Positions 1 through 9,021 are shown, counted from the stretch's first letter. The stretch: DNA of 64,000 nucleotides from CAZLGM01 sp964623625 (GCA_964623625.1 CAZUUJ010000015.1:1-64000), one strand, 5' to 3'. Made by a program: numbers and translations. Notes: a model not told the origin generated them from the sequence alone.

Positions 1-53
1 AAGTGTCTCTTAGTTTTTAAGCTGATTTGTCCCAAATGCTCTGACGACATACA

Positions 54-1091
54 ATGGACAGTTTACCGGAAGACAGTGAATTGCGTGGTCCGCTCACAGC
101 TATACAGGACTCGGGCCACAGGGCATCGGTAATCGTAGACGACCTGCTCACCCTGGCTCGTGGTGTAACAAAAGTACAGGAGATTGTCTGTCTCAATGAT
201 CTGATAAAAAAATGCATGCGATCGGCAGAATTTAAAAAACTCACTTCTGCTTATCCCGGAATTCAAATAACTTCCCAACCCGCATCGGTCCTCTGGAATT
301 GTAAATGTTCCCCGGTACATCTTCAGAAAATGATCATGAACCTTGTGAGCAATGGTGTTGAGGCGATCGAAGACGGTGGAAATGTCATGATTGCCACCCG
401 GAATCAACATGGCAGAGGAGAGGATGACATTCTGCTGCTGGATAGAGATTCTGACTATGTTGTGCTCACTGTGCATGACAATGGACCTGGGATTTCCACT
501 GAGGATCTGGAGCATATTTTTGAGCCGTTTTACTCGAAAAAGAAACTTGGGCACAGTGGATCTGGCCTCGGATTGAGCGTGGTCTGGAATACGGTTCACG
601 AACATGGTGGTCATATCACTGTCAACAGTGATACTGACGGTTCGAGATTTACTGTGCACCTTCCGGCAGTCAAGGATGAGTATCAGGAGAAGGAATCATT
701 TGATGTAGACCCGAAAAGTCTGCAGGGCCGAGGCACGATTCTGGTGGTCGACGATGAGAAGTTGCAGCGTGATCTTGTGACGCTTATGCTGAATAAGTTT
801 GGCTATAAGGTCCATGCGTTATCAAGCGGCGAGGAGGCCCTGATGTACCTTCAAGATCACAGGGTTGATCTTATCATACTTGATATGCTCATGGATCCGG
901 GCATGGGTGGATTGCAGACGTTCCGAGAGATTATTAAGATAAATCCTGCCCAGAAAGCGGTCATCGCCAGTGGCTTTTCTGAAAGTGATGATGTGAAAAA
1001 AGCACTCCAACTGGGGGTGAAACAATATCTCAAGAAACCCTACACCTTAAACCATCTGGGACAGATTGTTTTCCAGGTGCTCAAAGAATAG
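54..1091 (+). CDS. Hybrid sensor kinase remnant: HATPase plus receiver, no H-box
   Basis: The 345-residue frame carries a kinase ATPase domain (N box LVSNGVEAIED near residue 100, G1 box DNGPGIS near 145, G2 box GSGLGLSV near 170) and a C-terminal receiver domain (VVDDE near 230, phospho-acceptor in IILDMLMDP near 278, KKP near 330). Members of this family have a PAS/HisKA segment with an HDFNN-type H-box directly before the LPEDSELRGPL stretch where this frame begins. Here the frame is closed by stops at 42-44 and 18-20, and the first 53 bases encode nothing kinase-like in any frame. As it stands it cannot autophosphorylate. It may be a 5'-truncated pseudogene or a fragment left by a rearrangement; the bases left of the window would decide. 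It has no partner gene on the same strand nearby. Confidence 0.75.
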   Translation: MDSLPEDSELRGPLTAIQDSGHRASVIVDDLLTLARGVTKVQEIVCLNDLIKKCMRSAEFKKLTSAYPGIQITSQPASVLWNCKCSPVHLQKMIMNLVSNGVEAIEDGGNVMIATRNQHGRGEDDILLLDRDSDYVVLTVHDNGPGISTEDLEHIFEPFYSKKKLGHSGSGLGLSVVWNTVHEHGGHITVNSDTDGSRFTVHLPAVKDEYQEKESFDVDPKSLQGRGTILVVDDEKLQRDLVTLMLNKFGYKVHALSSGEEALMYLQDHRVDLIILDMLMDPGMGGLQTFREIIKINPAQKAVIASGFSESDDVKKALQLGVKQYLKKPYTLNHLGQIVFQVLKE

Positions 1092-1360
1092 GACAATCGT
1101 TGAGGTCAGCTATTTCCAGAGGCCACAGCATTTTCATTCCTACCTCCTCACTGTAACAGATGCTTACTGATAAGAAGAGGTTTTCACCGACTTGATCAAT
1201 GGTTGTTACCACGGATTCAGAAAACATATCTCAGGTATCTTTATTGCTACCTATTTAATTATTTAATTAAACTTGCACATAGTTGAATGAGTGGTTATGG
1301 TGGGCGCAGTTGATCGATAAGCTTTGTATTTTATTTATTCTTACAGAGGAAAATGAGAAC

Positions 1361-2335
1361 ATGAAGATGAACCGAAGAACCTTCCTGACCGGAGCGGCTG
1401 CAGCCGGAACGGCGCTTGTTCTTCCCCAGGCCAGGCCGGCAGAGGCGGCGATCAGTGACGATTCCTATGCTTCCCTGATTGATCTCGCAAAATGTGATGG
1501 CTGTGCGGGCAAGAAAGTACCGGATTGTGTGACGGCCTGTGGAAAAGGAAATGAGTCCAGATTCCCCCGGCCGGAACCCGAGCAGTTGCGCGATTACTGG
1601 CCCCAGAAAAAACATGAGGACTGGTCGAAAAAGAAACACCTGAAAACCCGTTTTACCCCCTATAATTGGTTGTTCGTTCAGAATGTGGAGGTAAACGGGC
1701 AGAAGCTGTCCATTCCAAGAAGGTGTATGCACTGCGATAATCCGCCGTGTGCCAAGCTGTGTCCTTTTGGGGTAAAACATAAAACGGCCGAGGGTCCGGT
1801 CTATATTGATACCCATATGTGTTTTGGCGGTGCTAAATGCCGTACTGTCTGTCCCTGGTCGGTACCGCAGCGGCAGGCCGGTGTGGGGCTGTATACCAAC
1901 TGGCAGAAAGTACTGCCCGTTGGCGGCGGTGTTATGTATAAATGTGATCTCTGTCGCAACCGCCTGGCAGAGGACAAGAAACCGTTCTGCATGGAAAGTT
2001 GTCCCAAAGGGGCCATGAAGATCGGTAAACGCGTAGAGATCTTCGCAGAAGCACAAAAGTTGAAAAAGCAGTACAACGGCCATCTCTACGGTATGAAGGA
2101 AAACGGCGGCACATCAACAGTTTATGTCTCCAGAGTCCCTTTTGAGCAGATCAATAAAGCAATTTTGGCCACAAAGAGCTCCAAGAACAAAAAACCGACC
2201 CCGATGCATAAGCCGGAAAATATGCTGGATAAACAGACCATCTGGTCAAAGGCCTCCCTTGCAGCGCCGGCTGTTGGGGCTTTGGCCGCTTTTTTTGCCG
2301 CCGGCAGCAAAGCTGAAAAGGAGGGTGATAAATAA
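1361..2335 (+). CDS. Tat-exported 4Fe-4S electron-transfer subunit (DmsB/FdhB-like)
   Basis: A 324-residue iron-sulfur protein. The start at 1361 is chosen because AGAGGA lies about 10 bases upstream and the translated N-terminus is then a Tat signal (NRRTFLTG, hydrophobic stretch, Ala-rich cleavage region ending near residue 30). Cysteine groups follow: KCDGC...DCVTAC, RRCMHCDNPPCAKLC, MCFGGAKCRTVC and YKCDLC...CMESC, the pattern of a four-cluster ferredoxin-like subunit of molybdoenzyme or hydrogenase complexes. A C-terminal hydrophobic stretch (AAPAVGALAAFFAAG) could anchor it. Its stop overlaps the next gene start by one base (TAATG), so it is coupled to the cytochrome b subunit. It would pass electrons between a periplasmic partner and the quinone pool. 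No catalytic subunit is adjacent, so the donor is unknown. Confidence 0.88.
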   Translation: MKMNRRTFLTGAAAAGTALVLPQARPAEAAISDDSYASLIDLAKCDGCAGKKVPDCVTACGKGNESRFPRPEPEQLRDYWPQKKHEDWSKKKHLKTRFTPYNWLFVQNVEVNGQKLSIPRRCMHCDNPPCAKLCPFGVKHKTAEGPVYIDTHMCFGGAKCRTVCPWSVPQRQAGVGLYTNWQKVLPVGGGVMYKCDLCRNRLAEDKKPFCMESCPKGAMKIGKRVEIFAEAQKLKKQYNGHLYGMKENGGTSTVYVSRVPFEQINKAILATKSSKNKKPTPMHKPENMLDKQTIWSKASLAAPAVGALAAFFAAGSKAEKEGDK

Positions 2336-2979
2336 TGGAAACGGTTAAACGACACTCCGTGACTGTTCGGCTCAACCATTGGGCCATTGCCGTCAGCGGT
2401 ATTTTTCTTCTTTTTTCAGGGTTTGGCCAGATGCCGATGTACAAGCGATATAATATTGTGAAAATTCCTGGACTGGCATGGTCCTCAAATTATGAGATTA
2501 CCCTGTTGATGCACTATGTTGCAGCGGCCCTGTTCGGTGCAGCTGTTCTGTATCATATAATCTATCATTTCAGAAGAAAGGAGTTCGGTATTTTGCCCAA
2601 AAAGGGGGATGTCGGAGAAGCCATCGCCGGTTTCAAAGCCATGCTCGGCAGGGATGAAGAGCCGGCCCATGGTAAATTTCAGGCCAAACAGCGGGTCATC
2701 TATGCGATTATGGGCTCTGCCAGCCTCGCTCTGCTGCTCACCGGCCTGGTCAAATCCTACAAAAACCTGGGTAACATCGTGATTGATCATATGCTACTGG
2801 AGGCGATCACTCTGGCCCATACCATTTTCGGCATGCTGTTCATGATGCTCTTTCTGGCCCATGTGGGAGCGTTGTTGCTGAAAAACCACCGACCCCTGAT
2901 CCCTTCCATGTTCAGTGGCCGGATCAGCAAGGAGTATGCTGATCATCATCACCCGAAATGGGATCCAGGCAAAGAATAG
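2335..2979 (+). CDS. Cytochrome b561/formate dehydrogenase gamma-like membrane subunit
   Basis: A 214-residue integral membrane protein with about four hydrophobic segments (near residues 18-35, 60-80, 120-140 and 160-185). Histidines suited to haem b ligation sit in the segments: RLNHWAIAVSG near 15, MHYVAAALFGAAVLYHIIYH near 60-75, and LAHTIFGMLFMMLFLAHVG near 163-180. This matches the gamma subunit of membrane formate dehydrogenases and related quinone-linked complexes. It starts at an ATG overlapping the stop of the Fe-S gene, with GGAGG just upstream, so the two form an operon. A terminator follows 12 bases after the stop. The role is inferred: electron exchange between the Fe-S subunit and menaquinone. 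Confidence 0.85.
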   Translation: METVKRHSVTVRLNHWAIAVSGIFLLFSGFGQMPMYKRYNIVKIPGLAWSSNYEITLLMHYVAAALFGAAVLYHIIYHFRRKEFGILPKKGDVGEAIAGFKAMLGRDEEPAHGKFQAKQRVIYAIMGSASLALLLTGLVKSYKNLGNIVIDHMLLEAITLAHTIFGMLFMMLFLAHVGALLLKNHRPLIPSMFSGRISKEYADHHHPKWDPGKE

Positions 2980-2991
2980 TTCTTCTATCGG

Positions 2992-3035
2992 AACCCCCTT
3001 ATGTCAATGAAATACATGAGGGGGTGTTTTCTTCT
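2992..3035 (+). terminator. Intrinsic terminator of the Fe-S/cytochrome b operon
   Basis: Arms at 2992-3005 and 3014-3028 pair (AACCCCCTTATGT with ACATGAGGGGGTGTT, one mismatch), with a short AT-rich loop and a T-rich tail ending TTTTCTTCTTT. It lies just past the stop codon at 2979. Confidence 0.85.
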
Positions 3036-3167
3036 TTCCGTTTTTCACATCTCTCAGCCCTACCGTCTCACTCTGCGTCTCGTTTTTCAGAGCAGGAAGT
3101 CACACAATTGTGATCAGCGTCAAACAAAATTGTAAATACTGTTTGCTGCAAGGTCGATCATTTCTCT

Positions 3168-3894
3168 TTAATACTCTTCTATCTGTTTGCGTACCCGACT
3201 GATCTGCGAATCGCGGATCTTGTTCATATCGAGATGATAGATGTCTGATGGAAAGAGAAACTCGGTAACTCCGGTATCGAATATGCGTTTGATCCCATAC
3301 TCGTCATGGGCCACATCCCGCTGATAGATGTAATTTAAATCTGACCGGTTGGTATGGCAAATGAACTCAACCCGCATACCGCCCAGTCTTGAAAAGAATT
3401 TCATCATCGGCGTTTTACTGGAACTGCCGGTAGCCGTTCCTCCGTAGATACCGCCGGTCAGGGTATCTGGATGTCTTCAAGGGTCATGAACGAGTCGGCG
3501 CGAACGGCGCTTTTTGTTAAATGACGTACGAAACGCTTCACATCATTTGCCGTTCGTGCATATTCTCGGAGATGATGCTCGATAATGGTATTGTCGTTTT
3601 CCAGACCGAACATATTTCCAAGAAGTCTGCGAGCTTTGCCGACACCCTTTCGGCGAACGTGTTCTTCATAGATGAGAGCTGGTATCGCATCATATGAACC
3701 GATGCCCAGAAAATCAAAAACCTGGCTCCTGACAGCCTGATATTTTGTCTTCAAGAGCGGGTTGCTGCCGATGGTTTTTGCCCATTGTTTCGCTTGGGCT
3801 GAAAAAGGGTGCTAGAGCGGCGGCGATTCCTCGACTTTAACGGGCCGTTCTGCAGCATGGAGGTAAACATCGATTTATCATCTAAAATACTCAT
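3168..3894 (-). pseudogene. Conserved-looking hypothetical gene broken by two one-base deletions
   Basis: Two minus-strand open segments (3754-3458 and 3407-3168) and an upstream start (ATG at 3894, MSILDDKSMFTSMLQNG) are parts of one gene. Between 3894 and about 3808 the frame reads into a T5 run (CCCTTTTTCAG); one extra T joins it to the frame SAQAKQWAKTIGSNP. Near 3470, CAGATACC with one extra G (CAGGATACC) joins LEDIQ to DTLTGGIYGGTATGSSS and on to MMKFFSRLGGMRVEF. With both bases restored the gene is exactly 243 codons and ends in RVRKQIEEY. The product (242 residues, mixed alpha/beta, no signal peptide) is not one I recognise. Either it is a recent pseudogene or one or both shifts are base-calling errors, the first being in a homopolymer. 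Confidence 0.65.
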
Positions 3895-4155
3895 GGGGAT
3901 GTGATTGTAAAAGAGCTGGAATATGTTGTCAAATAAGCGGATACCATTTTACTTGTATTCTCCGGCCGTAAATACATCTTGAATCGCATTGAATAAAAGG
4001 AGAATCACCATCGGCTGGATAAAAACATTGCTCACCAACCGGTTTTATGCAATAGTTCCAGTCTAATTTCTCACAAAGCAGTGATAAAACCGAAAATCAC
4101 CGGACCGGACAGGCTTCCGGGTCCTGTAAAGATAACGCAAAAAAGGGGAACCGCT

Positions 4156-4632
4156 ATGGCATATGATTTTAATGCAGACGAAGTATTTGAAATGGCAGAG
4201 CAGATTGAGCGCAACGGCGTAAAATTCTATAAAAATGCAGCCGACAATGTTGAAGATCCTACCCATAAAGACTTACTGACCAGACTTTCCCAAATGGAAG
4301 TGCATCACGAAAAGGTATTCGCCCAGATGCGAGCCGAACTTTCCGATATGGAAAAAGAGTCATCCACTTTCGATCCGGGAGATGAGACCAGGCAGTATCT
4401 GAGGGCATTGGCCGATACCCGTGTCTTTTTCAACAAGGAGATGGACCTGAGTTCCATGAAGGAGATTTTAAAATCAGCGGTTGCCGCGGAAAAAGAATCC
4501 ATCGTTTTTTATCTTGGCATCAAAAAGATGGTACCACCCCAGTTTGGTGCAGACCGCCTTGATGATATCATTCAGGAAGAGATGGATCATATTGTAATTC
4601 TCAGTAAGGAACTGAAGGCACTTAAAGGGTAG
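4156..4632 (+). CDS. Rubrerythrin/ferritin-like diiron protein
   Basis: A 158-residue helical protein starting at the ATG at 4156, preceded by AGGGGAA; the frame is open upstream but has no comparable ribosome site. Helix motifs are those of the rubrerythrin ferritin-like domain: EMAEQIERNGVKFYKNAADN (first helix, Glu ligand), QMEVHHEKVF (ExxH), AVAAEKESIVFYLGI, and IIQEEMDHIVIL (ExxH). The C-terminal rubredoxin domain of classical rubrerythrin is absent, as in many anaerobe homologues. Such proteins reduce peroxide or hold iron in the cytoplasm of anaerobes. It stands alone, with the DUF423 gene 127 bases downstream. Confidence 0.87.
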   Translation: MAYDFNADEVFEMAEQIERNGVKFYKNAADNVEDPTHKDLLTRLSQMEVHHEKVFAQMRAELSDMEKESSTFDPGDETRQYLRALADTRVFFNKEMDLSSMKEILKSAVAAEKESIVFYLGIKKMVPPQFGADRLDDIIQEEMDHIVILSKELKALKG

Positions 4633-4759
4633 CCTGTTCTCTTTGCGTGAGCAGCATTACCGGAAAAAGAGAGTGTCGTACCCCAGGTTGAGGGTTTATG
4701 TTTCCACCTTTCGATAATAGAAGTTGAAGGCCTCAAAATCATGCCAGAGGTTGTGTGAA

Positions 4760-5143
4760 GTGAAAAGTATCTACTTTATCATTGGAGCGCTTACGGGTGC
4801 GTCGGCTGTGGCCATGGGTGCCTGGGGAGCCCATGCAGGAGCAGCCAATCTTTCGCCTGAGTCGACGATTACCTTCACAAAAGCGGTTCGCTATTCCATG
4901 CACCACGGGCTGGTGCTGCTGGTTGTGACTTTAGCGATGGGACAATGGCCCGGTCAGAGCCGGTTGCTGCATGCGGCCGGTTGCTTTTTCCTGGCAGGGA
5001 TTCTGTTTTTTTCCGGCAGCCTCTATCTGCTAGCCCTTACAGGTATCAACCTCGGGTATATTACCCCGATCGGCGGGATGTCCTTTATCTTCGGTTGGCT
5101 GTGTCTGGCTGCCGCAGCCTGGAAATCCATGTTGTCACCATAG
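4760..5143 (+). CDS. DUF423 family inner-membrane protein
   Basis: A 127-residue protein with four hydrophobic segments. The opening (GALTGASAVAMGAWGAHAG), the HHGL segment and the GSLYLLALTGINLGYITPIGG stretch are the recognisable DUF423 (YgdD-like) signature. The GTG at 4760 is chosen over the longer open frame from 4724 because AGAGG lies about 9 bases upstream and the protein then begins directly at its first membrane helix. The molecular function of the family is not established. No operon partner is evident, though a Cys-rich small gene starts 50 bases downstream. Confidence 0.83.
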   Translation: MKSIYFIIGALTGASAVAMGAWGAHAGAANLSPESTITFTKAVRYSMHHGLVLLVVTLAMGQWPGQSRLLHAAGCFFLAGILFFSGSLYLLALTGINLGYITPIGGMSFIFGWLCLAAAAWKSMLSP

Positions 5144-5193
5144 TTTCTTTTGCCCTGAGGACGCTCACAGATCAAGGTTTAATAAACGTATAT

Positions 5194-5406
5194 ATGAGCC
5201 AAACATCTGACAAACCCAAAAGACGAAGACGTCGACAAAAGCAGAGTTACACCTGCCACTGCTGTAAACAGCAGTTTTCCTTCTGCTGGAGCTGTACCTG
5301 CGGTTTTGAAATCTGTCCAGCCTGCTTTTCCGAGAACAAGTGGGGTATTTCCAATGGTCCGACCTGGATTTGTCCGGATTGTGAGCGGATTCATTTGATG
5401 GAGTAA
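5194..5406 (+). CDS. Small Cys-rich zinc-ribbon-like protein
   Basis: A 70-residue protein starting at ATG 5194 with a basic N-terminus (KPKRRRRRQK) followed by ten cysteines in pairs: CHCC, FCWSCTC, ICPAC, ICPDC. The paired CxxC spacing suggests two structural zinc sites. Aromatic residues between pairs (FSFCWSCTCGFEICPACF) look like a treble-clef or zinc-ribbon core. I do not recognise a named family, and no catalytic motif is visible. The open frame continues upstream as an overlap with the DUF423 gene, but that part is only its shadow. No clear Shine-Dalgarno is present, so expression is less certain than for its neighbours. Confidence 0.55.
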   Translation: MSQTSDKPKRRRRRQKQSYTCHCCKQQFSFCWSCTCGFEICPACFSENKWGISNGPTWICPDCERIHLME

Positions 5407-5838
5407 GAAAATCACGGCGAAATACGTGACTTTGGGCTTTCTCAATACCCTCTGAACGCTCTGGTCGGTTTCTGCTATCGATCTCATGGTGCCCACCCCT
5501 CTTTTTTCCCGCCATCCAGCCGTCAGTCTGATAATCCTGTTTTAAGGTAGTCAAAACAGTCAATGATGCCACCTGCAATTACAAGAAAGATAAAGTCATT
5601 GAGTTGGGCTTGTGCTTTGTGATACAAGGAAGATGCATACTTAGTATTCTGCCATATTTTCCGGTTTTTACCAGAATTTACCAGGTCAGGAAAGAGAGAC
5701 CCATGAGGTGGATTGTGCTGATGACACTAAAGGTCAGTTTCCCGGTTTTGAAATGAAAACCGTTCAGCCGATATAACAAATATACGGTTGTCAGTGGAAC
5801 AGCAACGTGTGATCAAAAGGTGGGAGGAAAGGAGCAAA
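5407..5838. other. Gene-free stretch
   Basis: About 430 bases between the small Cys-rich gene and the FIST gene. No convincing gene, terminator or strong promoter was found. A minus-strand open frame here (5578 downwards) has no protein-like character. The last 50 bases are an alternative upstream extension of the FIST gene. Confidence 0.5.
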
Positions 5839-6978
5839 ATGAAAGTTGAGCAGCAGGTCTGGGCCGAATCGATCGGTTGGAAACAAACCAGTGAAAAAAG
5901 ACTGGAACTGCCACCACAGCTTGTATTGGTGTTTGGAAGCAGAGAATTGATGGGCAATGAAGACCTTGTGCAAAAGATACGGGCCGATTATCCTGACAGC
6001 CACATTCTCATGAACTCAACTGCCGGAGAGATATGCGATACCTATGTGATGGATAATTCTCTGGTAGTGAACGGCATCCATTTTGAAAAAACCCAGTTGA
6101 AAACGGCTGTTGTCAATATATCTGATTTTAAAAACAGCCGGCTGGCCGGAGAGCAACTGGCAAAAGAGCTGGATATTGACGGGCTGGCCCATGTTTTTGT
6201 CATTTCAGACGGCTTAAAGGTGAACGGCAGCGAACTGGTCATAGGACTTCACACGCACATTCCCGAACATATCCCGGTCACAGGAGGTCTTGCCGGAGAC
6301 GGCAGCCTGTTTGAAAAAACTCTTGTAGGTTTAGACACCTTGCCGCAGGAGGGGAATATCGTGGTGCTCGGCCTGTATGGAGATTTGTTGCGGGTCGGTC
6401 ACGGTTCTGTGGGGGGCTGGGATGCCTTTGGTCCCAAACGTATAATAACGAAAGCTGATAGCAACGTCCTCTATGAATTGGACGGTCAGTCGGCGCTTGG
6501 GTTGTATAAAAGATACTTGGGAGAAGAGGCTGCCGGGTTGCCGAGTACGGGATTGCTTTTTCCCCTGGCCGTGACCATCGAGGGCAGACCGGAGCCGGTT
6601 GTCAGAACCATACTGGCAGTCGATGAAAATAAGAGCAGCATGACCTTTGCCGGTGATATACCTGTGGGTTCGAAGGTACAATTGATGAAAGCCAATTTTG
6701 ACCGGTTAGTCGACGGAGCGGAAGAGTCAGCCAGACATTCATTCCAGTCGATCCAATCGGATCAGCCCGAGTTGGTTTTATGCATCAGTTGCGTAGGACG
6801 GAAACTGATCTTGGGCCAGCGGATTGATGATGAGATCGAAGTAGTACGGGATATTATGGGTGATGATGCGGTTATCAGCGGTTTTTATTCCTATGGTGAG
6901 ATCTCGCCGCTTAAGGTATCAACCCGATGTGAGCTGCATAATCAGACAATGACTATTACTGCGTTGACCGAAGTATAG
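5839..6978 (+). CDS. FIST-domain sensory protein
   Basis: A 379-residue cytoplasmic protein with FIST_N (about residues 25-210: VLVFGSRELMGNEDLVQKI, NSTAGEI, VTGGLAGDG) and FIST_C (about 225-360, ending VISGFYSYGEISPL). FIST domains are ligand-binding modules tied to signal transduction; several FIST proteins bind NO-derived haem or small molecules and regulate a partner kinase or cyclase. The ATG at 5839 is chosen because GGAGG and AAAGGAG lie just upstream; a GTG at 5788 is possible. It ends 13 bases before the start of the hybrid kinase, so the two are very probably one transcript and one pathway. No signal peptide or membrane helix is seen. Confidence 0.88.
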   Translation: MKVEQQVWAESIGWKQTSEKRLELPPQLVLVFGSRELMGNEDLVQKIRADYPDSHILMNSTAGEICDTYVMDNSLVVNGIHFEKTQLKTAVVNISDFKNSRLAGEQLAKELDIDGLAHVFVISDGLKVNGSELVIGLHTHIPEHIPVTGGLAGDGSLFEKTLVGLDTLPQEGNIVVLGLYGDLLRVGHGSVGGWDAFGPKRIITKADSNVLYELDGQSALGLYKRYLGEEAAGLPSTGLLFPLAVTIEGRPEPVVRTILAVDENKSSMTFAGDIPVGSKVQLMKANFDRLVDGAEESARHSFQSIQSDQPELVLCISCVGRKLILGQRIDDEIEVVRDIMGDDAVISGFYSYGEISPLKVSTRCELHNQTMTITALTEV

Positions 6979-6991
6979 GATCGTGGAAGCA

Positions 6992-8971
6992 ATGGGTGAT
7001 TATTGTAAATTACTGCGCCGTCAATTGAGATGGCATTTTAAGTCCAGGGGAATCCCGCCGGAGATTGTACCTTTTCTTCAGACCGTTAATGATTCATATA
7101 ATCATTATGAAGTCGATCGGCAGCGGATTGAGCGGAGTATGGAGCTGAGTTCGGAGGAACTGGGTGAAGCCAATGCCCGTATCCGGGCTGAAGCGGAGCA
7201 GCAGAAGGTCGCTCTTGGTCAGCTGAAAAAGGCTATTTTCTCCCTACAGGAGGATGGAAAAGGTTATGAGCATACCAATCGCCAGGATGACATCTTATCC
7301 CTGCTGAGGATTCTGCATGATCAGATTCGCATGCAAAAAGAGGTAAAGGAAAAGCTGAGACAGGCAAAGGTAAGCGCTGAATCGGCCAGCCGGGCGAAGA
7401 GTGAGTTCCTGGCTAATATGAGTCACGAGATCCGGACACCGCTTAATGGAATTATAGGTATGACGGAACTGACACTCGAACTGGAGCTCGACCAGCAGCC
7501 ATATCACAATCTTATCATTATCAACAACTCGGCCGAGCATCTGTTGAAAATCATCAATGATATCCTTGATTTTTCCAAAATTGAGGCAGGAAAACTGGAT
7601 ATTGAGGAAGTGGATTTCAATCTGCACGAGGTTATAGATAAGGCCGTTGAACCGGTTCTGCTGAAAGCTCATCAGAAATCAATTGAACTTATCGTCGATA
7701 TTGATGCCGATATCGGTTTCTGGGTGAAGGGGGACCCGGTGAGATTCCGCCAGGTTATCAACAACCTGACCAATAACGCGATTAAATTCACCGATCATGG
7801 TGAGATCCTTATCAGTGCCAGTATTCTTGATGATCCGGGAAGCAGCGGGACCAATAAAATACAGGTCAGTGTCAGAGATACCGGCAACGGCATTCCAGAA
7901 GACAAACTCGATCGCATCTTTGAAAGTTTTACCCAGGCCGATGGCTCAACAACCCGAAAATACGGGGGGACCGGACTTGGCTTGACAATCTGCAAGCGGC
8001 TTGTCGAGCTGATGGGTGGAAAAATCTGGGTTGAGAGTGAAATCGAAAAAGGTTCAACCTTCTTCTTCACTGTGTCGTGCAAGACCGGTGACCATGTGGA
8101 TCAATTAGAAGAGGATCAGTTTGTTTCATTAAGAGATCGCCATGTGCTGATCATTGATGACAGCCGAACAAACCGAAATATCCTTAAACGAACCGTAAAG
8201 AGCTGGGGAATGCATCCCACTGAAGCCGAGGATGGGGTAAAGGGGTTCCAACTTGCCTGTTCCGCATCGATACCTTTTGATATCATACTGGTCGATTTCC
8301 AAATGCCGCAACTCAACGGTTTGCAGTTTTCCCGAAAGTTGTTTCAGTCTCTGGGACGTGAGACCCCGCCGATACTCATGCTGACATCGGTCGATTTCAC
8401 AGGAGACGGAGAAAATGACATGGACACTATTATCAGTGACACACTGAGCAAACCGGTTAAACAGTCAGAGCTGTTCGATGCCATGATAATTGTGCTTAAC
8501 AAACAGCTTGTCAACATCATTGAGAAAGGCAATGAACCACCTGTAGGGCCGGATGAGGCACAGATGACTGATGGTCGTAAGATTCTTCTTGTTGAGGACA
8601 ATCTGGTCAACCGGAAGATCGCAATTACCATGCTGAAAAGTTTCGGTCACACCACCTTCAGTGCCGAAAACGGGCAGTTGGCCATTGATGCCCTTTTGGC
8701 AAGAGATGATATCGATTTTGTCTTCATGGATGTACAGATGCCTATAAAAGATGGCTTTGAGGCGACCAGGGAGATTCGGGAAAGAGAACTCAAGGGTGAG
8801 CAATTCTGCGGCCACACTCATATCCCGATTGTGGCCATGACGGCCCATGCCATGACCGGGGATAAACAGCGATGTCTGGACGCGGGAATGGATTATTATG
8901 TCTCCAAGCCGGTGAGCAAGAAGGCTCTGCAGAAGGTCCTCGCACAGTTGGAAGAAAACAGAATAGCGTAA
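6992..8971 (+). CDS. Hybrid histidine kinase with two receiver domains, FIST partner
   Basis: About 659 residues, soluble. A conserved-looking N-terminal module (KLLRRQLRWHF...FLQTVNDSYNHYEVDRQRIERSMELSSEEL) of the kind found on FIST-linked kinases leads into a coiled coil. HisKA follows, with the H-box NMSHEIRTPLNG (His near residue 145), then the ATPase (NNLTNNAIKFTD; DTGNGIPEDKLDRIFESF; GTGLGL). Receiver 1 has IIDDSRTN and ILVDFQMPQLNG; receiver 2 has LVEDNLVNRK and FMDVQMPIKDG. There is no membrane segment or own sensor domain, so the upstream FIST protein is the probable sensory input. The start is ambiguous between GTG 6983 and ATG 6992. The output regulator is not in this window. Confidence 0.88.
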   Translation: MGDYCKLLRRQLRWHFKSRGIPPEIVPFLQTVNDSYNHYEVDRQRIERSMELSSEELGEANARIRAEAEQQKVALGQLKKAIFSLQEDGKGYEHTNRQDDILSLLRILHDQIRMQKEVKEKLRQAKVSAESASRAKSEFLANMSHEIRTPLNGIIGMTELTLELELDQQPYHNLIIINNSAEHLLKIINDILDFSKIEAGKLDIEEVDFNLHEVIDKAVEPVLLKAHQKSIELIVDIDADIGFWVKGDPVRFRQVINNLTNNAIKFTDHGEILISASILDDPGSSGTNKIQVSVRDTGNGIPEDKLDRIFESFTQADGSTTRKYGGTGLGLTICKRLVELMGGKIWVESEIEKGSTFFFTVSCKTGDHVDQLEEDQFVSLRDRHVLIIDDSRTNRNILKRTVKSWGMHPTEAEDGVKGFQLACSASIPFDIILVDFQMPQLNGLQFSRKLFQSLGRETPPILMLTSVDFTGDGENDMDTIISDTLSKPVKQSELFDAMIIVLNKQLVNIIEKGNEPPVGPDEAQMTDGRKILLVEDNLVNRKIAITMLKSFGHTTFSAENGQLAIDALLARDDIDFVFMDVQMPIKDGFEATREIRERELKGEQFCGHTHIPIVAMTAHAMTGDKQRCLDAGMDYYVSKPVSKKALQKVLAQLEENRIA

Positions 8972-9021
8972 AACTAACCTGTCTGGCAGTAAATCCGTTC
9001 TTTACACTCCATTATTATTGC

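Noticed and set aside
3102..3116. TCACA-N4-TGTGA as a CRP-type site
   Set aside because: The half-sites are inverted relative to CRP consensus (TGTGA-N6-TCACA), and no gene starts downstream in either direction.
4945..5193. N-terminal extension of the small Cys-rich gene
   Set aside because: This part overlaps the DUF423 gene in another frame and reads as Arg/Ser-rich shadow sequence.
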